15,185 bases of DNA, from positions 1 through 15,185 of the forward strand of contig MU858388.1 of NCBI GenBank assembly GCA_033297075.1. The letters run 5' to 3'. A model generated the notes under the pieces. It worked only from the letters and a program-made list of their open reading frames with translations, did not search any database and was not told the origin of the DNA. The position numbers and the translations under genes are program-made. Of the stretch, positions 1 through 7,858 are shown one piece after another; positions within the stretch are counted from its first letter, which is position 1, and each line of letters opens with the position of its first letter. The stretch comes from Rhypophila decipiens (taxonomy: Eukaryota; Ascomycota; Sordariomycetes; Sordariales; Naviculisporaceae).

Positions 1-564
1 TTTGCAAATAATTGGTCCAGTGGCGACGAGCCGCTACGCCAACTGTACAATGCCGCGAGTTCTGCGAGTCAGCGAGTTTGTGGCGCGAAGCTACCCAACG
101 GAGCGAATTGCGGCCTGCTCGCAACACCCTCTCGTTTGTGCCATGCGAGGACTGGGCCCCAGGCCCCAGGCCAGTCATATGAAGAACACTCACCATTTTC
201 CATGCCCTATGTTATGGAATGGAAGTTGAAATGGAACAAGAGGGCAGCGGCTAAGCAAACCGAAGAAAATCTCTTCGTGGCTCCGAGCGCCTTTTGGAAT
301 GAGGAGCTCGCATCTAAGATCGTCGATATCATACAATTGGAGGGCAAACCGTATCGCGCCGACTCAATAACGATCAACATCTCTGTGAACGACCGCTCCG
401 AGAGGGATATAAGAAAGTAATTTAAAGAGTTGCAGATTGACTGACCGGTAGTGGAGAGGCAACTCCAAGATTTGGCGCTATTGTGGTCGTGGTGCGGTTG
501 GTGGTGCAGTTGATTACACCTCTGCTAGCAGTGGAGAGGCGAGGTGATGATATATTGCGTCCTA
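1..564. other. Gene-poor left edge with a short open frame
   Basis: No intact gene is recognised here. A plus-strand frame at 136-420 ends in TAA. Its second half (about 260-420) has a protein-like composition (acidic, ordered, no low complexity), so it may be a fragment of an older coding sequence; I could not assign a family. A short direct repeat (AGTGGAGAGGC) occurs at about 450 and 529. The foldback element starts directly after this stretch. Confidence 0.4.
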
Positions 565-1327
565 TGTTACAACCTGCACCTGTGAAGGTTTCAGACTGTA
601 AGGCTAGATGCCTAACGGGGGTTGACAATGTTATAAGGAGGTTGTTAAAAGGTCAGACAAGGGCGCCACTTTCTGGATGTTGAAAGGTAAGCACCGTATC
701 TGTGTGAGCCGCATAGTTTTGGAGGAGAGTTCCTTGCTTGATTGAGAGACCGAACAGATGTGGGAAACTCTGAGTCTTTATATACATGAGTGACCTAACC
801 AATGCAGCTAGATGCTCATTCCAGGTCCCACATTCCAACACTGGATGCCTGAGGCACCCTTACTTATCAGACCTTGTAGGTCATGACATATATATAAATC
901 AGGTTTACCCTGTCACGGCCCGTGCACAAGAGGAAGAACCTTAATAGATTGATGTCATGACCCTCCACGGTGCATGACGCCGAGATGCCTCGGGCATCCA
1001 GTTGAGGGGCCCAGAAGGTAGCCAATTAGCGAGGACCCGAGGAAACAGGACCCGAGGCCGGGTCCACGGGACCACAGTCTTTACCGCCAGATAGTTTTCA
1101 ATATAGCAGGAGGATGCTGCGCATCCTCGTCCGAGGGTTCTTGACCTCCTCACGCAAGCAATCAAGTTCATTGTCTTGTTCACTCCGCAAGCTCTTAGTT
1201 AGAGCAACTTGATCAGTGACAGTTTACGTACTGTCTGACTTCCAGCAACCTCCTTTTATCACTATCAAACCCCCGTTAGGCGTCCTGCATTACAGTCTGT
1301 ACTTATTTTAGGAGTCAGGTTGTAACA
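565..1327. mobile_element. Foldback/MITE-like element, 763 bp
   Basis: The two ends are long imperfect inverted repeats. The left arm (565-644) begins TGTTACAACCTG and the right arm (1246-1327) ends CAGGTTGTAACA. Read in complement, the right arm matches the left through CAGACTGTAA, GCCTAACGGGGGTT and AAGGAGGTTG. No transposase-like open frame lies inside, so the element would be non-autonomous. TATA-like stretches (about 776 and 888) and several hairpins occur inside, for example GAGGATGC/GCATCCTC near 1112-1130. The TG...CA termini also resemble those of Ty3/gypsy LTRs, so a solo LTR is the main alternative, although 80 bp inverted arms are unusual for an LTR. I see no clear target-site duplication in the immediate flanks (GTCCTA versus TCAGCC). 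Confidence 0.6.
841..1001. repeat. Inner inverted repeat of the foldback element
   Basis: CTGGATGCCTGAGGCA at 841 is mirrored by TGCCTCGGGCATCCAG ending at 1001 (15 of 16 bases match). GGTCATGACAT near 879 is mirrored by ATGTCATGACC near 953. The arms are about 60 bp each with a ~35 bp centre. They sit nearly concentrically inside the outer 565-1327 arms. Confidence 0.55.
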
Positions 1328-2638
1328 TCAGCCCACAGACCATGTCACAACCTGGAGGCAATAATTACAATGTACTTTCGAGCCCACAACACATCTAAAC
1401 ATTCCGGAAGTAGTACAGCTTCAGAAATTGATACCCAGCGGGCACCCTATCGACCTTTACCCGTGGAATGATATTTGGCTTAACTATGTTTTGTCACTTT
1501 GGAGTATCTTTGCAAATATGTTTAATGATACTAGCCAACAGACTTGACTGGCGGAAATGAGTGGCGAGAGGAGGGAGGAAATGTGTGGCGGTTGTGAAAT
1601 CGTGAATTTGTTTTCTGAAAATAAAACTCTTGGCGTTAATGCTAATTTGTCGGGAGGCAATGGCAACAGGGATATGTGGCCGGGTAGGGGTGGGTTTAGT
1701 GTTGTTAAAAAGACGCCTTGGAAGCGGCCAAAATCGGAGGAAAATTTCCCTCGAAACTAGATTACATAACCCATAGTGCATCAACTGCCATGCCGTGCTA
1801 ATTCCTCTAGGATTGACAGCCTTCTTGGGTTGGCGTGAAACAAGGAACTCGACAACAACAGTTACATAATCGACTAGTCGTTCCTGGACCGGCAACTGCA
1901 GTGCCCAGCTAGCACCTTAGCGGTGTGGTTAAGAAAAGGGAAATACCAAAAGGGGAAAGGGATACGGCTGAAAGTGGAGATAATGTCGCGAAGGGAAGGG
2001 CTTCCCGGTACTCAAGGGCTTGGCACTCCACTCATAACGGGGTCAAAAACTCAGCCTGTTTCGTCTCCTTACACTACTCTACATAACACGCAGACCTGAG
2101 TGGCCGCTTTACGCTGGTGGGGGATATATGATCATCACAGTCAAAAGCACACAAGGCTAGGTGGTCCTTCGGCCAGACTACTAGTACCCGCCGACCAGTA
2201 ATCCCGTTCTGGTACGCCCGAGAAATCCGAAAACCGGACTCCACGGAGCCCGATGGCTCGCCTCAGCAACATTGGGACACTATCAACCGGTGAATTCACG
2301 ACTCGGGAGCGGCATCCCAGAGAGTGTGTTCTAGTTGCTTTTTCTCCGTGACAAACATCTTGTGTAATTATAAATGACAGTCTCTTTGACGCGGTTCACT
2401 CTGGACCACCAGGCAACAGCAAAAGAAGCTCGGCAACTCAGAACTGTAAGGGAATCACTCTGTATCAGGCGCAAGCATCAAACACCAGGCACCAGCATCC
2501 AGCACTGGGTGTCACTATTCCATGGGAATTGCAATGAAGCAGGACTGTCCGATCGTAGCTAGCTGCTAGATCTGGCCCCTTGTTGTTTCCGGGATTTATC
2601 CAGGCACTGTTCTTCAGCACGGACCGTCCACATACTTT
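1328..2638. other. No gene recognised; non-coding or decayed sequence
   Basis: Open frames here are short on both strands and none shows a domain or a credible splice model. The longest is a minus-strand 133-codon frame at 1895-1484, whose composition does not look like a conserved protein. TGTCACAACCTGG at about 1344 resembles the start of the element at 565 and may be a remnant of a related end. Confidence 0.4.
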
Positions 2639-3260
2639 GGGTGAGCTAGGATTGATGTGGAGACCCCAATATAAAGACCCTGAAATTCTTGAGGATTCCT
2701 TTGAGGACTTGTTAAAGGAAATGAATTTCTCGGTTTCTCAGTCAGGCCGTCATCCTTTCCGCCTATACATCATCCGCCTTTTGTGCGTCCGAAGAATGGA
2801 AGAGCCAAGGCCACTACCGCTTCGTCTCGCAGGAGTAGGATCCATGGTTTCCAGAGGTATTGACTCAGGACGCTATGGCGGTGTCACCTCTGCTCAATAG
2901 CCCAGCTTTCGGACCTATTCAGCAACCATATCGCCTCTGAAAGGGGCTTGTCCGCAATCTCGCGAACTAACTCATCCAAAGCGGTACTATATATACTCTT
3001 CAGCGGTGAATCTGGCATCAGAAGGTATCCAGTGAGTCGAGGAAAATGAGGATGTGTACGTCCTCGTGGCAACCAACTGCGCCGGCTATGTCGCAGATGT
3101 GGATTATGGCAAACTATACGTCAATCACCAGCTTCATCTCAGCCCAGTTCTCCACTGGCATATGGACTTTAAGCGTTTTTAGCGTCAATTGTCCGAATAC
3201 GATAAGACTCGTCACACTTTTCTCTGAGGCAAAAAGCCCGAGATACTTCTGCTGGGGTGA
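2639..3260 (+). pseudogene. Decayed coding relic, unknown family
   Basis: Two plus-strand reading frames here look coding but are broken. Frame 1 runs from 2725 to 2937 with a TAG at 2836 and ends at a TGA at 2938; between the stops it reads as an ordinary soluble protein (for example SEEWKSQGHYRFVSQ then DPWFPEVLTQDAM). Frame 3 then carries similar quality from about 2931 to 3260, with stops at 3033 (TGA), 3180 (TAG), 3225 (TGA) and 3258. Between those stops it reads EDVYVLVATNCAGYVADVDY and LHLSPVLHWHMDFKRF. Coding-like text on both sides of each stop argues for a mutated gene rather than chance. A GTGAGT donor at 3032 could remove one stop if it were used, so a badly modelled spliced gene is the alternative. 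I do not recognise the family. Confidence 0.35.
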
Positions 3261-3697
3261 GTAGAAGTTCCTGGCCTTCAGAAGAAAAAGTGACTGCCTT
3301 GCCGACCATTATGGGGATACAAGGTCCTGCTCTCCCTCTCCCTCCTAAAAACTACCCTGACTAGCTTTTAAGGCCAAATTGAAAAGGCACCTACCATTTC
3401 ACTGGGATCAGATCAAAAGTGACTCAACGCGCGGGGTCAAAGTCAAGAAACAATCTGAATATCACTGGATCGAAGGCACACGACACAATGTTTCGCCCAA
3501 CCGCGACTCGCACGCGTGTTTTTTCGCACAAGCTGCCGAATCGAACTAAATAGGCAAAACTGTCTCAATACTTAGAAATTTGCTTCGCAGCCCCACAGCC
3601 TTTGTTTCCGTTCCCTCGTCGAAGAAAATTCTGACAGCCACCCGCTTCAATTCAAACTGCTCGCAGCTCGAACGCTCAAACCCCTTTCCAACCGACC
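3261..3697 (+). promoter_or_regulatory. Upstream region of the gene at 3698
   Basis: No gene is seen. A pyrimidine-rich tract at about 3328-3345, of a kind common in filamentous fungal promoters, and an A-rich stretch at 3347-3353 lie some 350 bp before the next start codon. The last ~130 bp (from about 3570) is C-rich and pyrimidine-rich, as expected of a 5' leader. No specific operator is recognised. Confidence 0.3.
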
Positions 3698-4498
3698 ATG
3701 GAAGACGACGAAGACGACAACTTCCCACCACCGCCGGAATTGACCCCACTCGACGACATGATGGACATCGAGGAACCCAACAACCCCCTGGGCGACTGGA
3801 ATCCCCGTGTAGTCATCAACCGCCGCGCAATGGAAGAAGCGGCGATGCTTCAACCCACAGCGCCCAAGAGGATCGGAAAGGTTGAAGGTCCATACAGCCG
3901 CGAGCCAGACCGATACAGGCCGCGAATCGAGTTCCAAGTTGGCAATGACACTTGGGAAGAGATCTTTCCGAATAATCGTCCAACTAGACAAAAGCAAAAC
4001 GGCACTCAGATTAACTGGGAGAATTGGGACCTCGGGTCCGGCAGCTCAGCACATGAACTCCTTGCCCGACTGGAGAGACACCCTCGCCGATGCTGGAACG
4101 CAGAGTGCAGTTTTGCCGTGACCGGTGTTGTCGGCTCAGACCTGATCACACCGGACAATCCGCATGAGTACTGGGATCCGGAATGGACTCGCAGAACCGG
4201 GATCGGAACCGGCCTGCCGTGGTATAACGCCCAGGCTCCCCAGAGCCACGCTGAGACTCCCGTAACTCCAAAGAAAGGTGCCACGACCACCAAAACCTCA
4301 GCAATGGTCCGAAACGGTGACAACATCCCTGACACCAAGGCAAAAGCCAAGGCTAATAAGACATGCACAGGAATAGGCAACTCGAGGGAGGAGAATAACC
4401 CAATCACTCCGCTGAAGCGCAAATCCAGCCCGGCACTCGATTCAGGGATGAAAAAGAAGATGAGGATGGATATGGGCGGGGCTGATCCTTTTTGGTGA
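3698..4498 (+). CDS. Hypothetical protein, acidic N-terminus and basic C-terminus (266 aa)
   Basis: This is a single-exon open frame with a favourable start context (CGACCATGG). The first ~30 residues are strongly acidic and proline-rich (MEDDEDDNFPPPPEL, then DDMMDIEE). The middle, about residues 70-175, is the only part likely to fold, with many Trp residues (NDTWEEIF, NWENWDLG, YWDPEW) and two cysteines in RRCWNAECSF. The last ~90 residues are low complexity, rich in Lys, Thr and Ala, with basic clusters (LKRKSSP, MKKKMRMDM) that look like nuclear localisation signals. No signal peptide or membrane segment is seen. I recognise no family. A nuclear, partly disordered protein is the most that can be inferred. 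Codon choice (many C-ending codons) and the good start context make it a likely real gene. Confidence 0.65.
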   Translation: MEDDEDDNFPPPPELTPLDDMMDIEEPNNPLGDWNPRVVINRRAMEEAAMLQPTAPKRIGKVEGPYSREPDRYRPRIEFQVGNDTWEEIFPNNRPTRQKQNGTQINWENWDLGSGSSAHELLARLERHPRRCWNAECSFAVTGVVGSDLITPDNPHEYWDPEWTRRTGIGTGLPWYNAQAPQSHAETPVTPKKGATTTKTSAMVRNGDNIPDTKAKAKANKTCTGIGNSREENNPITPLKRKSSPALDSGMKKKMRMDMGGADPFW

Positions 4499-4674
4499 TT
4501 CATCGGGGATAATATGGGATACTGTAGCTGGGTCAGGCAAGCTCCGTTCATCCCATACCTTAGTAGGCTTTCCATAACTTTGACCCTGTAAATACAATAT
4601 GAAACCACGCGCATTGTACAGTCTATTCAGGCACGTCCTCCAGCTCAATCATCTGCTGCCATGCCGAAGAAAGT

Positions 4675-5178
4675 TCATGTTCCCGTCGATATCCCGAGTA
4701 AAGGAGGTTTGGCCACCACGACCTGCTCAAGGTCCTTCAGATGAAACGCGGGTGAGGTCATCTCTTTCTTGTGCCAGCCCAGCACATGGTCGCCCGCGGC
4801 AGCTTTGGATTCCAAGACAAACCTTTTATTGTACCAGAAGCCCGTTGTCGGGTCTGTCATGGGTGGCCAGGACCGGGTTAAGGATAGAGTGAAAATGCCC
4901 TTGAAGATACCATTACCATGATCCGTCTCCGTGGTCCTATTCACACTACCGCTGGACGAGGAGGATGACTGCGAATACGAGTGCTCGTGCAGAACGAGGC
5001 ATTGTGATTCCAGGACATCGATGCGTGATGACTCCATCTGGGCGCTTTGTGCGGATTTGGTCGTCGGTGTGGGTGAGTAGATCCTCAAGCCTTCAAGCCA
5101 CTTCAACGTCTGCTTTGATATATTTGGCCCTGTCGTGGAGCCCCACTTTGGATCAACGCATGACACAAAGCAAATCAA
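4675..5178 (-). pseudogene. Probable C-terminal part of the HET-domain gene, cut off by an insertion
   Basis: A 167-codon minus-strand frame ends at TGA near 4675. Its apparent start ATG and first five codons lie inside the 5164-5574 insertion, so that start is not native. The rest reads as a genuine protein segment: KWLEGLRIYSP, a Ser run (SQSSSSSSGS), then IFKGIFTLSLTRSWPPMTDP and GFWYNKRFVLESKA. It is in the same frame as the HET ORF upstream (start-to-start distance 1779 bp, divisible by 3), and the insertion is 411 bp, also divisible by 3. Removing the insertion would leave one continuous frame, so I infer this is the original C-terminal ~162 residues of the HET protein. A separate small gene is the less likely alternative. 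Confidence 0.5.
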
Positions 5179-5574
5179 AGCAAATCGGGAGTCTGATTTG
5201 ACTTGCTTTGGCTAAAAGTAGGCTGATTTGCGTTGATTTGATTTGCTTTGTGATTTGCAAATTGATTTGACTGTCTTAGAATCTAGAATATCCTCTAATA
5301 GTCAGGCCTTTTTGGCGCCAGCAACGTTCAATATAGCCTCACTTAAGTCATCCGAAGTCTGGGGGGGGGGGGGGTTGGTCAAGCCCAGAAAAAGGGGTAT
5401 TTTCAGGGCAAAATTAGCCATTAACTAACGTTATAGGTGGGCCCCACATCCAAATAGACAAATGGATCCAAATATTTGAGCTCTCTAATTTGACTTGTAT
5501 TTGGCTCAAAAAAGCCCGATTTACGTTGATTTGCGTTGCTTTGTTTGATTTGTATTTGAATTATTTGCTTTGTG
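5164..5574. mobile_element. MITE-like 411 bp insertion in the HET gene
   Basis: The ends form a perfect 12 bp inverted repeat: CACAAAGCAAAT at 5164-5175 and ATTTGCTTTGTG at 5563-5574. Inside each end is a long direct repeat rich in a GATTTG/GTTTG-type motif: 5193-5269 (CTGATTTGACTTGCTTTGGC...) and 5485-5574 (CTAATTTGACTTGTATTTGGC...). The core between them holds a 14 bp G run and no coding frame. Composition is sharply more T-rich than the flanking coding sequence. The flanks show only an imperfect possible duplication (GCATGA before, GCGTGC after). The element class is not recognised; its size and lack of a gene suggest a non-autonomous DNA element. Confidence 0.6.
5361..5374 (+). repeat. 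Homopolymer run of 14 G
   Basis: An uninterrupted G14 tract lies in the core of the 411 bp insertion. Such a run is unstable in replication and error-prone in sequencing, so the true length of the insertion is uncertain by a few bases. Confidence 0.95.
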
Positions 5575-6957
5575 GCGTGCCTTGCTTTGGATATTGATTC
5601 TTGGGGTAGACATCCAACTCAAAGGAGCCATGGGTTCCGTCATCGGCTGGAAGAATTGTAATCCTGAAGTGGGTGAGGCCAACGAGACCCAATCGGCCAC
5701 CATCAAAAGTAACTCGGCCATGGTGCATACCAACGACATGTTTATACGGAGTGCACCTTGCCGATAGAGTATCGTATCCAGTTGCTGGAACACCCGTTTA
5801 TACGACTCTGTGTCTGTGTTCATGGCTGGCTTTGTCGTTTGAACGGTCTTGTTAATCTTGGCAAGTTGTTCCTCGGGTGGGATATATCCGGGCGGATGCC
5901 GCCAATCGGGCACCCATAGTCTTCGTCGGGAAACACTTGGACGGCAGACCGCCCTCGTCAGAATGGCCATAGGTCCACATTCCTGGGCGAGTAGGATGGC
6001 AATGTCTAGGTAGACGTCCTCAACGGTCTCGGTATAGTCTGGAAGGAACCCAAGGGGCTCAAGGCCAGTGACAAGACCAAGCAATGCGTAAACCTTGTCT
6101 CTTGGGTCCGAGGCATCGCAAAAGCTTGCAATGTCCAGAAGATTGAGAAGTTGTCCCACATCTCGGACTTTTGGTCTTTCAAAGCCCAGAGCTGGGGGGA
6201 GTGAAGTTATGTAATGGTTGTTTTGCGGATGGAAGGCCACGAGTGCTTGAAGGGCGTTGAACTTGGACACTAGGTGAGAAGGACAGAGGCCAGCGTCGTA
6301 GCCAACCACCTTACTCCTTCGGGTAATCAGTCCCCAAGAGACGGTCTTGCAACCGCAGATCAAAACGGCATCTTTTGCAAGTGCAACCTCTTGAAGTACC
6401 CAGACTCGCCAGAAATACGGCCTGCTCAGCAGGGATGATAGCGAACCTTCAAGGTTCTGGCTTTGGATCATGCTGCGGCATTGCTGGTCAGATGTCTTGG
6501 GATCGCCTAGAATCTCCAGGACCTCGCTACTTCGATGTTTCGACTCCCCAATGTAAATCAGTACTCTCTTCGCGCGGGCATAAATCTGCGCCATGAGCTG
6601 AACTTGGTGCGTCTTCTCCGCGTCGCTGTCCTGGTTGATACAGATGGCGTCGATCCATACCAGTCGGCTTTGTGTCCTGAGGCGAACACGTCGGAGGGCT
6701 CGCTCGCAGTTCAATGTCACCCCGAAAACCCTTGAATCGATGGAAATGGTGGCCTTCTTCAACGAGTCGCCCGATTCATCGGCCCAGGTATAGGAAATGG
6801 CCTCAAAGGGTGGAAGAAGTTGATGGAGAGTTTCGTGGATGAGTGTGCATTGGATCGGATCTTGACAAGAGGGTGCTTGCTGAATTCGCAGAAGCCTCAG
6901 CTCTTCTTTTGGTTGATTGTTCGGTACCTGAAAGCCCCACTGGAGTGATTTTTCCAC
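5521..6957 (-). CDS. HET (heterokaryon incompatibility) domain protein
   Basis: This ORF carries a full HET domain (PF06985 type), found in fungal proteins that trigger cell death after recognition of non-self in fused cells. Visible hallmarks in order: FEAISYTWAD (residues 51-60), LVWIDAICINQDSDAEKTHQ (about 99-118), IYARAKRVLIYIGE (125-138), RPYFWRVWVLQEVALA (179-194), then the usual post-domain SFCDASDPRDKVYALLGL (about 278-294) and RRLWVPDW (345-352). The native protein does not stop here: the last 17 codons and the stop come from the 411 bp insertion starting at 5574. The true start is probably not at 6957 (codon GTG); the N-terminal portion seems to lie in the next frame up to 7199. The HET core is intact, but the gene as a whole is probably truncated or inactive unless the insertion is spliced out. 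Confidence 0.9.
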   Translation of the reverse strand: MEKSLQWGFQVPNNQPKEELRLLRIQQAPSCQDPIQCTLIHETLHQLLPPFEAISYTWADESGDSLKKATISIDSRVFGVTLNCERALRRVRLRTQSRLVWIDAICINQDSDAEKTHQVQLMAQIYARAKRVLIYIGESKHRSSEVLEILGDPKTSDQQCRSMIQSQNLEGSLSSLLSRPYFWRVWVLQEVALAKDAVLICGCKTVSWGLITRRSKVVGYDAGLCPSHLVSKFNALQALVAFHPQNNHYITSLPPALGFERPKVRDVGQLLNLLDIASFCDASDPRDKVYALLGLVTGLEPLGFLPDYTETVEDVYLDIAILLAQECGPMAILTRAVCRPSVSRRRLWVPDWRHPPGYIPPEEQLAKINKTVQTTKPAMNTDTESYKRVFQQLDTILYRQGALRINMSLVCTMAELLLMVADWVSLASPTSGLQFFQPMTEPMAPLSWMSTPRINIQSKARHKANNSNTNQTKQRKST

Positions 6958-7199
6958 GGTGTGATCACATCGGGTCCCAGGGCGGCACTCCCATCGTGGT
7001 GATCTTCTATTGCTTGATGGTGTCGTTCTGTGAGATGATCATCATCGTCCTCGGCGGTGAGCTCTGAGTCGCTGCTGCTGTGATCAGCAGCGTCGGTGGT
7101 CGTCACTTTGCCCACGTGGATCGACCCGCAATTCAAGCAGCTCTCATGATCCACACCCTTGTAGATATCTGGGCGCTGGCAGGTGATGGTGTGCTCCAT
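6897..7199 (-). pseudogene. Probable N-terminal segment of the HET gene, offset by a frameshift
   Basis: This minus-strand frame starts at an ATG with A at -3 and overlaps the HET ORF in another frame. It opens with a cysteine cluster (Cys7, then CLNC at 21-24, followed by G) that could bind zinc. An acidic and His-rich linker follows (SDSELTAEDDDDHLTERHH). It ends with GAFRYRTINQ, which fits the F-x-Y-x-x-L/I segment that precedes the (E/H)-(I/L)-RLL motif at the start of many HET proteins; that next motif (KEELRLLRI) is in the HET ORF frame. The two frames meet at about 6905-6920 in CAACCAAAAG. A net one-base loss, real or from assembly, explains this better than an intron, since no good donor lies close upstream. 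A small intron ending at CTTTCAG (about 6931) is the alternative. Confidence 0.5.
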
Positions 7200-7858
7200 C
7201 CTGGAAAAAGTGGACGTGCCTGCTTGCTGCTAGAATCGGCTCAGTTTTTGTTGGAGGATAGATCGTGTTTGTGGAGAGGGGAAAGGAAGCTGTACGAGTA
7301 AGGTGTGGTTTCCATATTCTGCATGGGATGCCTCCCACTGTAACGACGGGACCTGCTTCTCCAATCATGGCATGGTGGCCGCAGATTATCACTCTTCTGC
7401 AGGTACCTCTCGGGCACAGTGGTGACCCGGAGATTCCAATGCCAACTCGCCAAGATTATGGGGGTTAGGTTTATATGTTGAGGTTACAGTTGCAAGTGAA
7501 GTTTATGACAGTCCAGTTTGACCTTGTCTTCTATAACTCCCCATGTAAATGTAAAAATGAGGTGTAGAGATCATGCTATACCAGTCTTTTAAGGTGTTGA
7601 TCACTCTCTTCTCAATAATCTGACAAGAATCGTTGAGGGTCTTTTCAGCATTCAATCAGAATACTGACGATAGGATTTTAGATAATTTTTGCCTATGTGC
7701 CCCCTGCTACCCATCATCACGACTGCAACATGACTAACAATGGCATTGCAGGGCCTGCAAGTTCAAAGGTTTAATATCTTGCTGTACTTTTATATAACTG
7801 TATGTGTGAAATGACATTATGTAGGTTTCGAACAACTTGAATCAGGTTATAATGCAGC
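7200..7858. other. Intergenic region between deaminase and HET genes
   Basis: Both neighbours are on the minus strand, so this holds the deaminase 3' flank (about 7500-7858, AT-rich, TTTTATATAACTGTATGTG at about 7788) and the HET upstream region (7200-7500). Overlapping short frames at 7144-7468 on both strands show no domain. No clear regulatory site is recognised. Confidence 0.4.

Noticed and set aside
1484..1895. Minus-strand 133-codon frame
   Set aside because: No domain, no credible splice context, and it overlaps an equally weak plus-strand frame at 1557-1760.
2100..2300. Possible tRNA or pol III gene
   Set aside because: No B-box-like GGTTCGANTCC and no cloverleaf could be traced; only GC-rich short hairpins are seen.
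3647..3997. Minus-strand 116-codon frame across the start of the 3698 gene
   Set aside because: Antisense shadow of an acidic, proline-rich N-terminus.
4006..4614. Minus-strand 202-codon frame opposite the gene at 3698-4498
   Set aside because: It overlaps a better supported plus-strand gene with good start context; its hydrophobic text is the antisense of a Lys/Thr-rich tail.
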